DNA from: CAG-390 sp964590755
GTDB lineage: Bacteria > Bacillota > Clostridia > Oscillospirales > CAG-272
DNA: 19,805 nucleotides
Assembly: GCA_964590755.1 (NCBI GenBank)
Contig: CAZPYK010000020.1
Coordinates: forward strand, 1-19,805
Direction: 5' to 3'
The notes under the pieces were generated by a model, which did not search any database, was not told where the DNA came from, and was given only the letters and a program-made list of their open reading frames with translations. This document shows, one piece after another, positions 7,149 to 13,011 of the stretch. Both the position numbers and the translations under genes were made by a program. The stretch's first letter is position 1. Every line of letters begins with the position of its first letter.

Positions 7149-8360
7149 ATGATCGATATAGCCTTGCTCGGCTTCGGTACGGTGGGCGGAGGTGTTGCCG
7201 AGGTGCTTCAAAAAAATTCCGCTCTTATCTCGTCGCGGCTGGGGGATGATGTGAACATAAAATACATTCTCGACCTGCGGGATTTTCCCGACAGCCCGTT
7301 TGCCGACCGTATAGTGCATGACGGCTCGGTGATAATAAACGACCCGCAGGTCACCGTGGTTGCCGAGATGATGGGGGGCATACATCCCGCCGCCGATCTG
7401 ACGCGCCGCTGTCTTGAGGCGGGGAAGTCGGTTGTCACATCAAACAAGGCGGTCGTGGCGGAATTTGGGGATGAACTGCTTGAGCTCGCTCGCGCTCGCG
7501 GGGTGAGATATCTTTTCGAAGCGGCAGTCGGCGGCGGGATACCGGTGATAAGACCGCTTACCGACGAGCTTGCCGACAATGAGATAGTGTCGATCGCGGG
7601 CATATTGAACGGAACCACAAACTATATTTTGACCGAAATGAAGGCACACGGCACGTCCTTTGCCGATGCGTTGCGGCGCGCTCGGGAGCTTGGCTATGCC
7701 GAGGCGGACCCCTCGGCGGATGTGGACGGATTCGATGCCGCGCGCAAGATACTTATCATGGCGGCGATAGCCTACGGTAAGCTTTTGCCGCTCGACGCGG
7801 TAAATACGCGTGGGATAAGAGACATTCCCACCGAGGATGTCTCGCTCGTCTCAAGGCTCGGAGCGTCGATAAAGCTTATAGCTTTTGCGCAAAGGGATCC
7901 CAAGGTCGGCGGGATATATGCCTCGGCAGAGCCGCGTGTGGTGCTTCCCGCCTGCCCGCTGTGTCACGTCGACGATGTTTTCAACGGCGTGTTGATAGAG
8001 GGAAACATGCTCGGCGAGACGATGTTCTATGGGCGCGGTGCCGGCAAACTTCCGACGGCGAGCGCCGTGGTGTCGGATATTTTGGATGCTGTTGAGCGTC
8101 CCGCGGTCGTTCAGCAAAGGCTGATATGGAGCCGAGCCGCACGCGAGGATATAGCCGACGCGAACGGCTATGCATGCCGCAGATGCTTTATACTCGATAC
8201 CGATTCCGAAAAATTTGCCTACACCGAGGGCGACGGCTTCGACGTGACGGGGGAAGGGATGAGAGCGGTCTTTTCCGCCGATGCCTTGACCGATCCCGCC
8301 GCCGCTGAGCGTGCGGAAAGCTATGCGGGGCACTGTCTGCGCATTTATAAAGTGATATAA
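7149..8360 (+). CDS. hom: Homoserine dehydrogenase, no recognisable ACT domain
   Basis: This enzyme reduces aspartate semialdehyde to homoserine with NAD(P)H, the branch point to threonine, methionine and isoleucine. It has 403 residues. The Rossmann motif is GFGTVGGGV (8-16); TSNKAVVA with Lys100 binds the cofactor or substrate; AAVGGGIPVIRPL (125-137) and NGTTNYIL (154-161) are family signatures; Lys200 in DGFDAARK matches the catalytic lysine region; GRGAGKLPTASAVVSD (295-310) closes the catalytic part. After residue 320 a usual ACT domain would open with a YYLRL strand and a D-x-PGVL turn; neither is seen, and only about 60 residues follow CRRCFIL. AAAGGA precedes the start. Divergent from DUF4364; convergent with the sigma gene. 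Confidence 0.93.
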   Translation: MIDIALLGFGTVGGGVAEVLQKNSALISSRLGDDVNIKYILDLRDFPDSPFADRIVHDGSVIINDPQVTVVAEMMGGIHPAADLTRRCLEAGKSVVTSNKAVVAEFGDELLELARARGVRYLFEAAVGGGIPVIRPLTDELADNEIVSIAGILNGTTNYILTEMKAHGTSFADALRRARELGYAEADPSADVDGFDAARKILIMAAIAYGKLLPLDAVNTRGIRDIPTEDVSLVSRLGASIKLIAFAQRDPKVGGIYASAEPRVVLPACPLCHVDDVFNGVLIEGNMLGETMFYGRGAGKLPTASAVVSDILDAVERPAVVQQRLIWSRAAREDIADANGYACRRCFILDTDSEKFAYTEGDGFDVTGEGMRAVFSADALTDPAAAERAESYAGHCLRIYKVI

Positions 8361-8361
8361 A

Positions 8362-8403
8362 AACAGGGGCTGTTAAAAAGACGATCTTTTAACAGCCTCT
8401 GTT
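8362..8403. terminator. Bidirectional intrinsic terminator overlapping the sigma-factor stop codon
   Basis: The arms 8362-8378 and 8387-8403 form a 17-bp stem with a single G-U pair and contain A and T runs on opposite sides. This serves both convergent genes. The right arm includes the first two bases of the minus-strand stop codon. Confidence 0.85.
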
Positions 8404-8998
8404 ATTCGTTTGCGGTCAAGAGTGTGCGAAGCTTGCTTTTGGCTCGCGTGATGGCATTCTCGATCGATTTTTTTGATCTTTTCTCGCGCTCGGCGATTTC
8501 GTCGGCACCGACGCCGGAGTAATACATCCACCAAACCCTGCTTTCAAATTCAGAAAGGTGAGCGTTGATAAGGTCTTTAAGACGTTGTTCATTCTCTTGC
8601 TCGATCAAGATGTCGGCGGGACCCTTTGCGTCTATCGCCTCAGCTGCATCGATCGGCAAAAGCTCATAATGCTTTTTTCTGTGGCTTATTTTACGCAATG
8701 CGCTTATTATTGCCTTGTTTACGCATATCTTGGCGTAGAGCCCGAAGCTTACTTCTCCCCTGAGGATGTCGTATTTCATCACCGCACGATGAAAGGCAAG
8801 CAGCGCCTCCTGCTCTATTTCCTCAAAATCCTGATCGTTCACCTCGCCGCGATATTGTGACGCCGCCGCTCCGAGCATGGGGCGGTATTTCTTTACGAGC
8901 AGATCGAAAGCGTGGCTGTCACCGCCGCGAGCGCGAAGCAACAGCTCGGTGCCGGCGGTCTGCGGAACTGCTTGAGCGGGCTTTTTTTTATCTTCCAT
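8402..8998 (-). CDS. SigH-like sigma-70 family RNA polymerase sigma factor
   Basis: The 198-residue protein directs RNA polymerase to alternative promoters. Region 2 covers about 17-105: ARGGDSHAFDLLVKKYRPML, then the acidic FEEIEQEALLAFHRAVMKYD core-binding part and SFGLYAKICVNKAIISALRK, which aligns with B. subtilis SigH SFKAFAELCITRQIITAIK. Region 4 covers about 140-195, with a helix-turn-helix ending KSIENAITRAKSKLRTLL, matching SigH KSIDNALQRVKRKLEKYL. B. subtilis SigH is 218 residues. The ATG at 8998 follows AGAGG; longer frames run into the tRNA and are excluded. SigH drives early sporulation, including spoVG, which lies elsewhere in this window. Orthology to SigH is likely but another Clostridial sigma of the group is possible. 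Confidence 0.82.
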   Translation of the reverse strand: MEDKKKPAQAVPQTAGTELLLRARGGDSHAFDLLVKKYRPMLGAAASQYRGEVNDQDFEEIEQEALLAFHRAVMKYDILRGEVSFGLYAKICVNKAIISALRKISHRKKHYELLPIDAAEAIDAKGPADILIEQENEQRLKDLINAHLSEFESRVWWMYYSGVGADEIAEREKRSKKSIENAITRAKSKLRTLLTANE

Positions 8999-9086
8999 GA
9001 TCGATCCTCTGTCTTTTTGGCGGTATTCGGATTTTATACGATCCCTGCGATGGCGGTATGTGGCTTGCCCGAAGATGTGCGGTATG

Positions 9087-9132
9087 AAAAAGAGAGCGTT
9101 CCTACAGAGCTTTGAACGCTGTAAGAACACTC
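9087..9132 (-). terminator. Intrinsic terminator after tRNA-Leu
   Basis: On the minus strand the arms 9119-9132 and 9094-9107 form a 14-bp stem (two G-U pairs) with an 11-base loop, followed by TCTTTTT (9093 down to 9087). It lies 4 bases after the tRNA 3' end and about 90 bases before the sigma-factor start, so it separates the tRNA from the sigma gene or attenuates read-through. Confidence 0.85.
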
Positions 9133-9136
9133 GCTG

Positions 9137-9223
9137 TGGTGCCGGTGACCGGACTCGAACCGGTACGCTGTTGCCAGCGGTGGATTTTGAGTCCACTTCG
9201 TCTACCAATTCCAACACACCGGC
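9137..9223 (-). tRNA. tRNA-Leu(CAA)
   Basis: The 87-base gene includes an encoded CCA. The acceptor stem is GCCGGTG/CACCGGC with discriminator A. The D arm carries GGTAGA. The anticodon stem is GTGGA/TCCAC with loop CTCAAAA, giving anticodon CAA, which reads UUG. The long variable arm CGCTG-GCAA-CAGCG is typical of class II leucine tRNAs. The T arm is ACCGG-TTCGAGT-CCGGT. Confidence 0.97.
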
Positions 9224-9259
9224 AGGTATGTTTGCTGTCGATTCCGAACAGCGTAATGT

Positions 9260-9288
9260 ATTATATCATATTTGCAAAAAAAAATCAA
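9260..9288 (-). promoter_or_regulatory. Sigma-A promoter of tRNA-Leu
   Basis: On the minus strand TTGATT (9283-9288) and a perfect TATAAT (9260-9265) have a 17-base spacer. Transcription should start near 9253, about 30 bases before the mature tRNA end. Confidence 0.8.
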
Positions 9289-9444
9289 TACTTTTATTTT
9301 GTTTTTTTTCGCCGTCGCACGCTCAAAGTCGCAAAAATAATGAAAAAAACGCTTTAATAAAACCGAAACATTTTAAAAAAGCTTTTCAAACACCGCGGAG
9401 GTATAATTTGCTCGTAATAAAACAAAAAAGAGAGGCTTTTAAAA

Positions 9445-9810
9445 ATGAACGGAAACAATGAAAAACTTACGGCACAAAAAATCTGTGCCGAATATGCAGA
9501 GAAGCGTACCTGTGACATAGATGCGCTGCGCGCCTTGGATGCTCGCGTGAAGCGTCCCGCAAATATCCTTGCTTATACCCTCGGATGTGTGGGAGCGTTG
9601 GTCATGGGTGCGGGCATGAGCCTTGTCATGACCGATATCGGAGAAACGTTCGGCGCCTTCCCGCACATGACCGTCGGCATAGCCGTCGGGATCGTCGGCA
9701 TGCTGATCGTAGCGGTCAACTATCCGATATACAGGGCATTTCTTTCCGCGCGGCGCAAAAAATATGCCGAAAAGATACTTGCGCTCGGCAACAGTATAAT
9801 AAACGACTGA
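9445..9810 (+). CDS. Small two-helix membrane protein, paralogue of the one at 12610-13011
   Basis: The 121-residue protein has a charged, helical N-terminus (1-38), two membrane helices (about 41-63 and 75-96), and a basic C-terminal tail (SARRKKYAEKILALGNSIIND). The core VGALVMGAGMSLVMTDIG and the segment after helix 2, NYPIYRA, recur in its paralogue. Such proteins are common in Clostridia; I recall some database entries carrying a 'dihydropteridine reductase' name, but nothing here resembles that enzyme. The ATG follows GAGAGG (9430-9435) by 9 bases. A TATAAT is at 9402-9407 without a good -35 element. Function unknown. Confidence 0.8.
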   Translation: MNGNNEKLTAQKICAEYAEKRTCDIDALRALDARVKRPANILAYTLGCVGALVMGAGMSLVMTDIGETFGAFPHMTVGIAVGIVGMLIVAVNYPIYRAFLSARRKKYAEKILALGNSIIND

Positions 9811-9837
9811 CGCGCGTTAAGAACGCAAGGGATGCGA

Positions 9838-10090
9838 TCAAAGCGGAAGCAGAACGGTAAACTCAGCGCCCTCACCGGGAGCGCTTACGACCCGAATGCT
9901 TCCGCCGCAAAGATCCAGTATCCGCTTTACGAGCGCGAGTCCCAAGCCGTTGCCCTCCTCTCCGCGAGAGGGGTCTCCTTGATAAAACTTTTCAAAAATA
10001 TGGCGCATGACCTCCTCGCTCATGCCGTCTCCCGAGTCGCCGACGGCTATGGAAAGCCCGTCCGTAACGCGGAAACGTTCATAATCGGCT
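9838..10090 (-). pseudogene. Histidine kinase remnant (C-terminal ATPase part only)
   Basis: Reading on the minus strand gives a HATPase_c tail: VGDSGDGMSEE (G1 box), HIFEKFYQGD, GNGLGLALVKRI (G2 box) and a final EFTVLLPL before the stop at 9838. About 36 of 59 aligned residues match the intact kinase at 13882-14973 by eye. There is no sensor, HAMP, His-containing or N-box part. Kinase-like reading fades between about 10066 and 10090, where an ABC permease fragment starts on the other strand. The ATG at 10023 falls inside the ATPase fold, so a functional protein is unlikely. This is a broken two-component gene, related to but distinct from the intact one. Confidence 0.8.
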
Positions 10091-10314
10091 GTCTTGCGGG
10101 TGCTTTGGGGATCGGAGTGTCATGGTTGGCGCTCTTCCCGATCAATTCGCTGATCGAAAGACTGAGCGGGCTTGAAGACCTCACGGCTCAGCTGCCGTTG
10201 CTGTCTGCGATATTGCTTGTGTTGTTGAGCATAATCATTACGATGATCGGCGGCTTGCTTCCCGCCAAAAAAGCCGCAAATAAGGATCCCGTCGTAGCCT
10301 TGCGTACCGAATAA
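10066..10314 (+). pseudogene. FtsX/MacB-type ABC permease remnant (C-terminal part only)
   Basis: The last 82 codons of an ABC transporter permease are recognisable: NAETFIIGCLAGALGIG begins the third membrane helix of the FtsX domain, PINSLIERLSGLEDL is the extracytoplasmic stretch, SAILLVLLSIIITMIGGLLP is the last helix, and AAKKDP-type PAKKAANKDPVVALRTE is the hallmark C-terminus. Everything upstream is missing: the same frame reads into the antisense of the kinase remnant. No start or ribosome binding site is present at the junction. The missing part would be several hundred residues together with the ATPase partner. The terminator at 10340-10379 probably belonged to this gene. Confidence 0.8.
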
Positions 10315-10339
10315 GGCAAGCTGCAACGCGGCGTCGAGC

Positions 10340-10379
10340 AAAAAGCGGCTGTCTCAATTCATCGAGGCAGCCGCTTTTT
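10340..10379. terminator. Bidirectional intrinsic terminator
   Basis: The arms 10340-10355 and 10364-10379 form a 16-bp stem (one G-U pair; core GCGGCTG/CAGCCGC) with an 8-base loop and flanking A5/T6 runs. It lies between the permease remnant (plus) and the secreted protein gene (minus, stop at 10389). Confidence 0.85.
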
Positions 10380-10388
10380 TAGTTGAAA

Positions 10389-11474
10389 TTATTGAGTTTG
10401 CGTTTCTGTTTCGACCACCGAGCGAATGTCGCCGAGCTCGGCGTCGGGAAGCGCCGAGCTGACCATGTAATACTGTCCGTCGGAGAAATAGAGCACCGTG
10501 TCGGCGTCAATGCGAAGCATAAATTCATCCGCGTCGCCGTAGAGCTCGTCTATCAGTTCAAGAAGCTCCGCCGGCAGTCTTTCCATTATCACGGGGATGT
10601 ATGTTGTCAACGCCATGCACTTGGTGCACGAATAGCCGCCCACGGTTTCGATCCAAGAATGAGCTTCCACCTTGGTCGCATTGCAGGTCGCGCAGCTGTA
10701 GCGATGCCCGCTGCCGACATTTATATTGGTGCAGGTCGCGGGGTGCGTCTTGTCCAAGTCGACATAGTCGCACATATCGCAGCCGTATCGGTGTGTGCCC
10801 ACCGTCGTGAATGTATATCCCACTTGGTTGTTCGAACTGTGCGCCGGACGGTAATAGCGAACGTTGTCACATATTAAAATCGTCTCCTGCGGATCTGTGT
10901 TGTATTCGGTATAGGGGCATTCATATCCATTGTGCCTATAAAGGCCACCCGCTCCCCATTTAGACACCACGGTCATGAGATCGATGTTACCGCATTTGCC
11001 GTTTGATGTCCCGGTGCCGACCGATTCAACTATCGCGGAATGCTTGATCTCATCTCCGAAATAATAGCACACAATATCGCCGGCTTGCGGAGTGAACACT
11101 TCGATATAGCTGCCGTCTTCATAAAATGCGCTCGGATCGGGGATCCACACATCATTAGTACTTGTATCTTGGCTGTACCATGCATAGGAGTGGCAATTAT
11201 ATTGGTATGATGCGCCCGATAAAGGAATGGCGTTGGGATAATCATCTTCCTCATCATCACGAATCGATGTTATTTCTTTTGGTGACATAACAGTTGAATC
11301 GCGATAAAAAAACACACTGTCAACGGTGTGAAATGTATCCATATCACCGAATGTTATCGATGCTACGCTCTCCTCGCTCGCTTCGATCGTTATGCTTGAT
11401 AAAAACATAAGAGAGTTTAAAATCATAACAAAGGCAATGACCGTGGAAATGATTTTTTTACTGTTAGATTTCAT
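10389..11474 (-). CDS. Secreted protein with NCHSYAW amidase-like domain and CxxC knuckles
   Basis: This 361-residue protein is exported: a signal peptide spans about 1-32 (KK, then hydrophobic 9-29). The middle (about 85-210) looks like a papain/NlpC-type fold: NCHSYAW with Cys94, GDIVCYYFGDEIKHSAIV with His145, and a conserved SKWGAGGLYRH. The Cys and His could be catalytic, but I do not recognise a named family. A second region (about 227-288) has three CxxC pairs (232/235, 261/264, 283/286) with nearby histidines, as in zinc ribbons. The tail ends with a Thr/Gln/Glu-rich run. AAAGGAA precedes the ATG by 9 bases. It follows the lipoprotein gene by 26 bases and shares its promoter at 12061-12089. 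Confidence 0.75.
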   Translation of the reverse strand: MKSNSKKIISTVIAFVMILNSLMFLSSITIEASEESVASITFGDMDTFHTVDSVFFYRDSTVMSPKEITSIRDDEEDDYPNAIPLSGASYQYNCHSYAWYSQDTSTNDVWIPDPSAFYEDGSYIEVFTPQAGDIVCYYFGDEIKHSAIVESVGTGTSNGKCGNIDLMTVVSKWGAGGLYRHNGYECPYTEYNTDPQETILICDNVRYYRPAHSSNNQVGYTFTTVGTHRYGCDMCDYVDLDKTHPATCTNINVGSGHRYSCATCNATKVEAHSWIETVGGYSCTKCMALTTYIPVIMERLPAELLELIDELYGDADEFMLRIDADTVLYFSDGQYYMVSSALPDAELGDIRSVVETETQTQ

Positions 11475-11500
11475 AATTAAATATTCCTTTCATGTTTATT

Positions 11501-12004
11501 TTATCCCAAAGAATTAATTCCCAAAATTGTGTTGGAGATATTCTTAAGTGCTTCGGAATCTTTTATTGCAGTGCATTGTAAGCATTCGGTATCGTTAAGA
11601 AAATATATAATATTGCCGGATATTATTTGCACACCGAATATCTCGTCGGCTCCGGAAATGTAAAAATTCAATTGATAATAACCGTGCAGAGTTGATATGC
11701 CTTCACTTGAAATGACATTAAAGGAAGCGACCGGTGCGAATAATGCAGCCAATAATCTCTCAATATCATCCTTGCTTTCCGTTACTTGCGGTTGAGGTGA
11801 CATCTGAGAAGAATATACGGTATAACGCGCGATCACCTCCACCTTTTCCACTTCGACGCTTCTGTCGACGACGACCGCTTGCCAGGTATCCAGCCACGGG
11901 TCGTCTATCTCGTTCGTCGGGCGACACCCGGTAAGCAAAAGCGCACCGACGATCAAGGTGCAAACGGTCAAGAGCAGGATCTTTTTTCGTACATTTCGCT
12001 TCAT
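11501..12004 (-). CDS. Lipoprotein of unknown function
   Basis: The 167-residue protein starts MKRNVRKK followed by a hydrophobic stretch and the lipobox LTGC (24-27), so it should be lipidated on Cys27 and held on the outer face of the membrane. The mature part is acidic and has alternating strands (VEKVEVIARYTVYSS; YYQLNFYISGADEIFGVQI). Two Cys (LQC region) may pair. No family was recognised. AAGGAGGG precedes the start. It is first in a two-gene operon with the secreted protein gene at 10389 and has a truncated paralogue immediately upstream at 12124-12474, sharing FYxSGxDEIFxVQ and IKDxxAL near the C-terminus. Confidence 0.8.
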   Translation of the reverse strand: MKRNVRKKILLLTVCTLIVGALLLTGCRPTNEIDDPWLDTWQAVVVDRSVEVEKVEVIARYTVYSSQMSPQPQVTESKDDIERLLAALFAPVASFNVISSEGISTLHGYYQLNFYISGADEIFGVQIISGNIIYFLNDTECLQCTAIKDSEALKNISNTILGINSLG

Positions 12005-12060
12005 TGTGAAGCCCTCCTTAAAATTGTTGTTTTCCCATTTTATGCATTGGGCTTGATATC

Positions 12061-12089
12061 ATTTTACCATACTCGTTGTCGGCTGTCAA
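12061..12089 (-). promoter_or_regulatory. Strong sigma-A promoter of the lipoprotein operon
   Basis: On the minus strand a perfect TTGACA (12084-12089) and TAAAAT (12061-12066) are separated by 17 bases, with an extended -10 TG. This is the best promoter match in the window. Transcription would start near 12054, giving a 50-base leader. Confidence 0.88.
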
Positions 12090-12123
12090 GCGTTTTTTCG
12101 TCATTTTTGAAGTTTTTTCGGTT

Positions 12124-12474
12124 TTACCGGTCAAAGACCAAAATCTCATTTACGACATCGGCCAATGCGTCGAGATCCTTTATTTTGTTGCACCCGAAAT
12201 ACCGATCGTTGCCGAGCGAATATGCCACAATGCCGGAGCCGCTCTTTGCCGCCTGCACATCGAATATCTCGTCTCTTCCCGAAAGATAAAAATCAAAAAA
12301 GTAATAATTACATTTCGGGGCTCCGTTGATCCGGTCGTCAAACTTTAACGAAGTTTCGTAACCTTCGTAGGAATAACAAAATGTATCGACATGGACGGAC
12401 AATGTATTCCATGCGGTGTACTGTGGTGACAGATACCGATGGGTCGTGAAAAAGACTTGTGTAGTAAGAGCCAT
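12124..12474 (-). pseudogene. N-terminally truncated copy of the neighbouring lipoprotein
   Basis: The reading frame ends in FYLSGRDEIFDVQ followed by an IKDLDALADVVNEIL tail, aligning with the C-terminal two thirds of the lipoprotein at 11501-12004 (FYISGADEIFGVQ, IKDSEAL). The distance between an SPQ motif and the FYxSG block is the same in both within one residue. The signal peptide and lipobox are missing. The frame opens right against a terminator hairpin (12483-12515), has no ribosome binding site or promoter, and its longest form would start within the hairpin. It is therefore a dead or incomplete paralogue; the intact lipoprotein promoter lies just downstream of its stop. Confidence 0.75.
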
Positions 12475-12476
12475 TT

Positions 12477-12515
12477 CAAAAGAAAGACCGACCAAGCGAG
12501 GCTTAGTCGGTCTTT
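12477..12515 (-). terminator. Intrinsic terminator of the response regulator operon
   Basis: AAAGACCGAC (12483-12492) pairs with GTCGGTCTTT (12506-12515); after one mismatch AAGC/GCTT extends the stem over a 3-base loop. On the minus strand a CTTTT run follows. It ends the minus-strand operon whose last gene stops at 12610 and may also have been the landing site of the group II intron remnant. Confidence 0.8.
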
Positions 12516-12550
12516 CGGATCACTACCTAAAGGTAGCACATGGTTTATTT

Positions 12551-12623
12551 TGAATTGAACTGCCGTATGCCGAACGGCACGTACTGTGGTGTGAGAGGCG
12601 GATCGATTTTCACCTGCTCGATT
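12551..12623 (+). mobile_element. Degenerate group II intron 3' end (domains V and VI)
   Basis: The plus strand matches the typical 3' end of a bacterial group II intron. Domain V folds as ACTGCCGTA (12558-12566) with TACTGTGGT (12582-12590), an upper stem TGCC-GAAC-GGCA, and the usual two-base CG bulge. GTGAGAGG follows, then a domain VI-like stretch ending CTGCTCGATT, where intact introns of this type have CTACTCGATT. One C-U mismatch and two G-U pairs weaken the basal stem. No reverse transcriptase gene or intron 5' end is present, so this is a remnant of roughly the last 75 bases. A terminator hairpin on its 5' side fits class C introns, which insert after such hairpins. Confidence 0.68.
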
Positions 12624-13011
12624 GATCCTGCGAATCGTTTATCAGACGCAATATTTCGGGAGCGACGCGGCGGCGCTCCTTTTTCAACACTGCGCGATAT
12701 ATCGGGTAAGCAACTGCGACCGCCGCGATCCCGCAAAGGCCTATCGCAATGCCCGCGGGCATTGCCGCCGCACCGAGAAAGTCTCCGAGTTCGGTCATTG
12801 CAAGGCTCATGCCGAGCCCCATGACGAGTGCGCCGACGGTCCCGATGATGATCGACGCGATCGAGGCTTTTTTGGTCACACCGTCGTCAAGGCGGCGCAC
12901 TTTTTCAAGCGTGCTCTCTTCGCGAACCGTATATTTACTTTTTATCCGCTCTATTTCATCTCGTTGTTTGGCGGAATAGGTGTAGTTAAAGCTTTTGTCG
13001 TTTTGTTCCAT
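12610..13011 (-). CDS. Small two-helix membrane protein, paralogue of the one at 9445-9810
   Basis: The 133-residue protein has a charged N-terminal helix (1-48), two membrane helices (about 50-72 and 84-106), and a basic tail. The core VGALVMGLGMSLAMTELG and YPIYRA repeat the sequence of the 9445-9810 product. The paralogue ends at IND, whereas this one continues SQDQSSR; the last residues and the stop codon lie within the group II intron remnant, so the C-terminus was probably extended by that insertion. Its start overlaps the upstream gene by 26 bases and has a poor ribosome binding site, implying coupled translation as the last gene of the response regulator operon. Function unknown. Confidence 0.8.
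   Translation of the reverse strand: MEQNDKSFNYTYSAKQRDEIERIKSKYTVREESTLEKVRRLDDGVTKKASIASIIIGTVGALVMGLGMSLAMTELGDFLGAAAMPAGIAIGLCGIAAVAVAYPIYRAVLKKERRRVAPEILRLINDSQDQSSR

Noticed and set aside
8999..9217. Longer N-terminus of the sigma factor frame
   Set aside because: The extension translates the tRNA-Leu gene and its terminator; the ATG at 8998 has its own ribosome binding site.
9832..10065. N-terminal part of the 160-codon plus-strand frame ending in the permease fragment
   Set aside because: Up to about 10065 it is the antisense of the kinase remnant; only the C-terminal 82 codons resemble a protein family.
12540..12824. Plus-strand open frame across the intron remnant and membrane protein gene
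   Set aside because: It crosses the stop of a conserved minus-strand gene, has no ribosome binding site and shows no family likeness.
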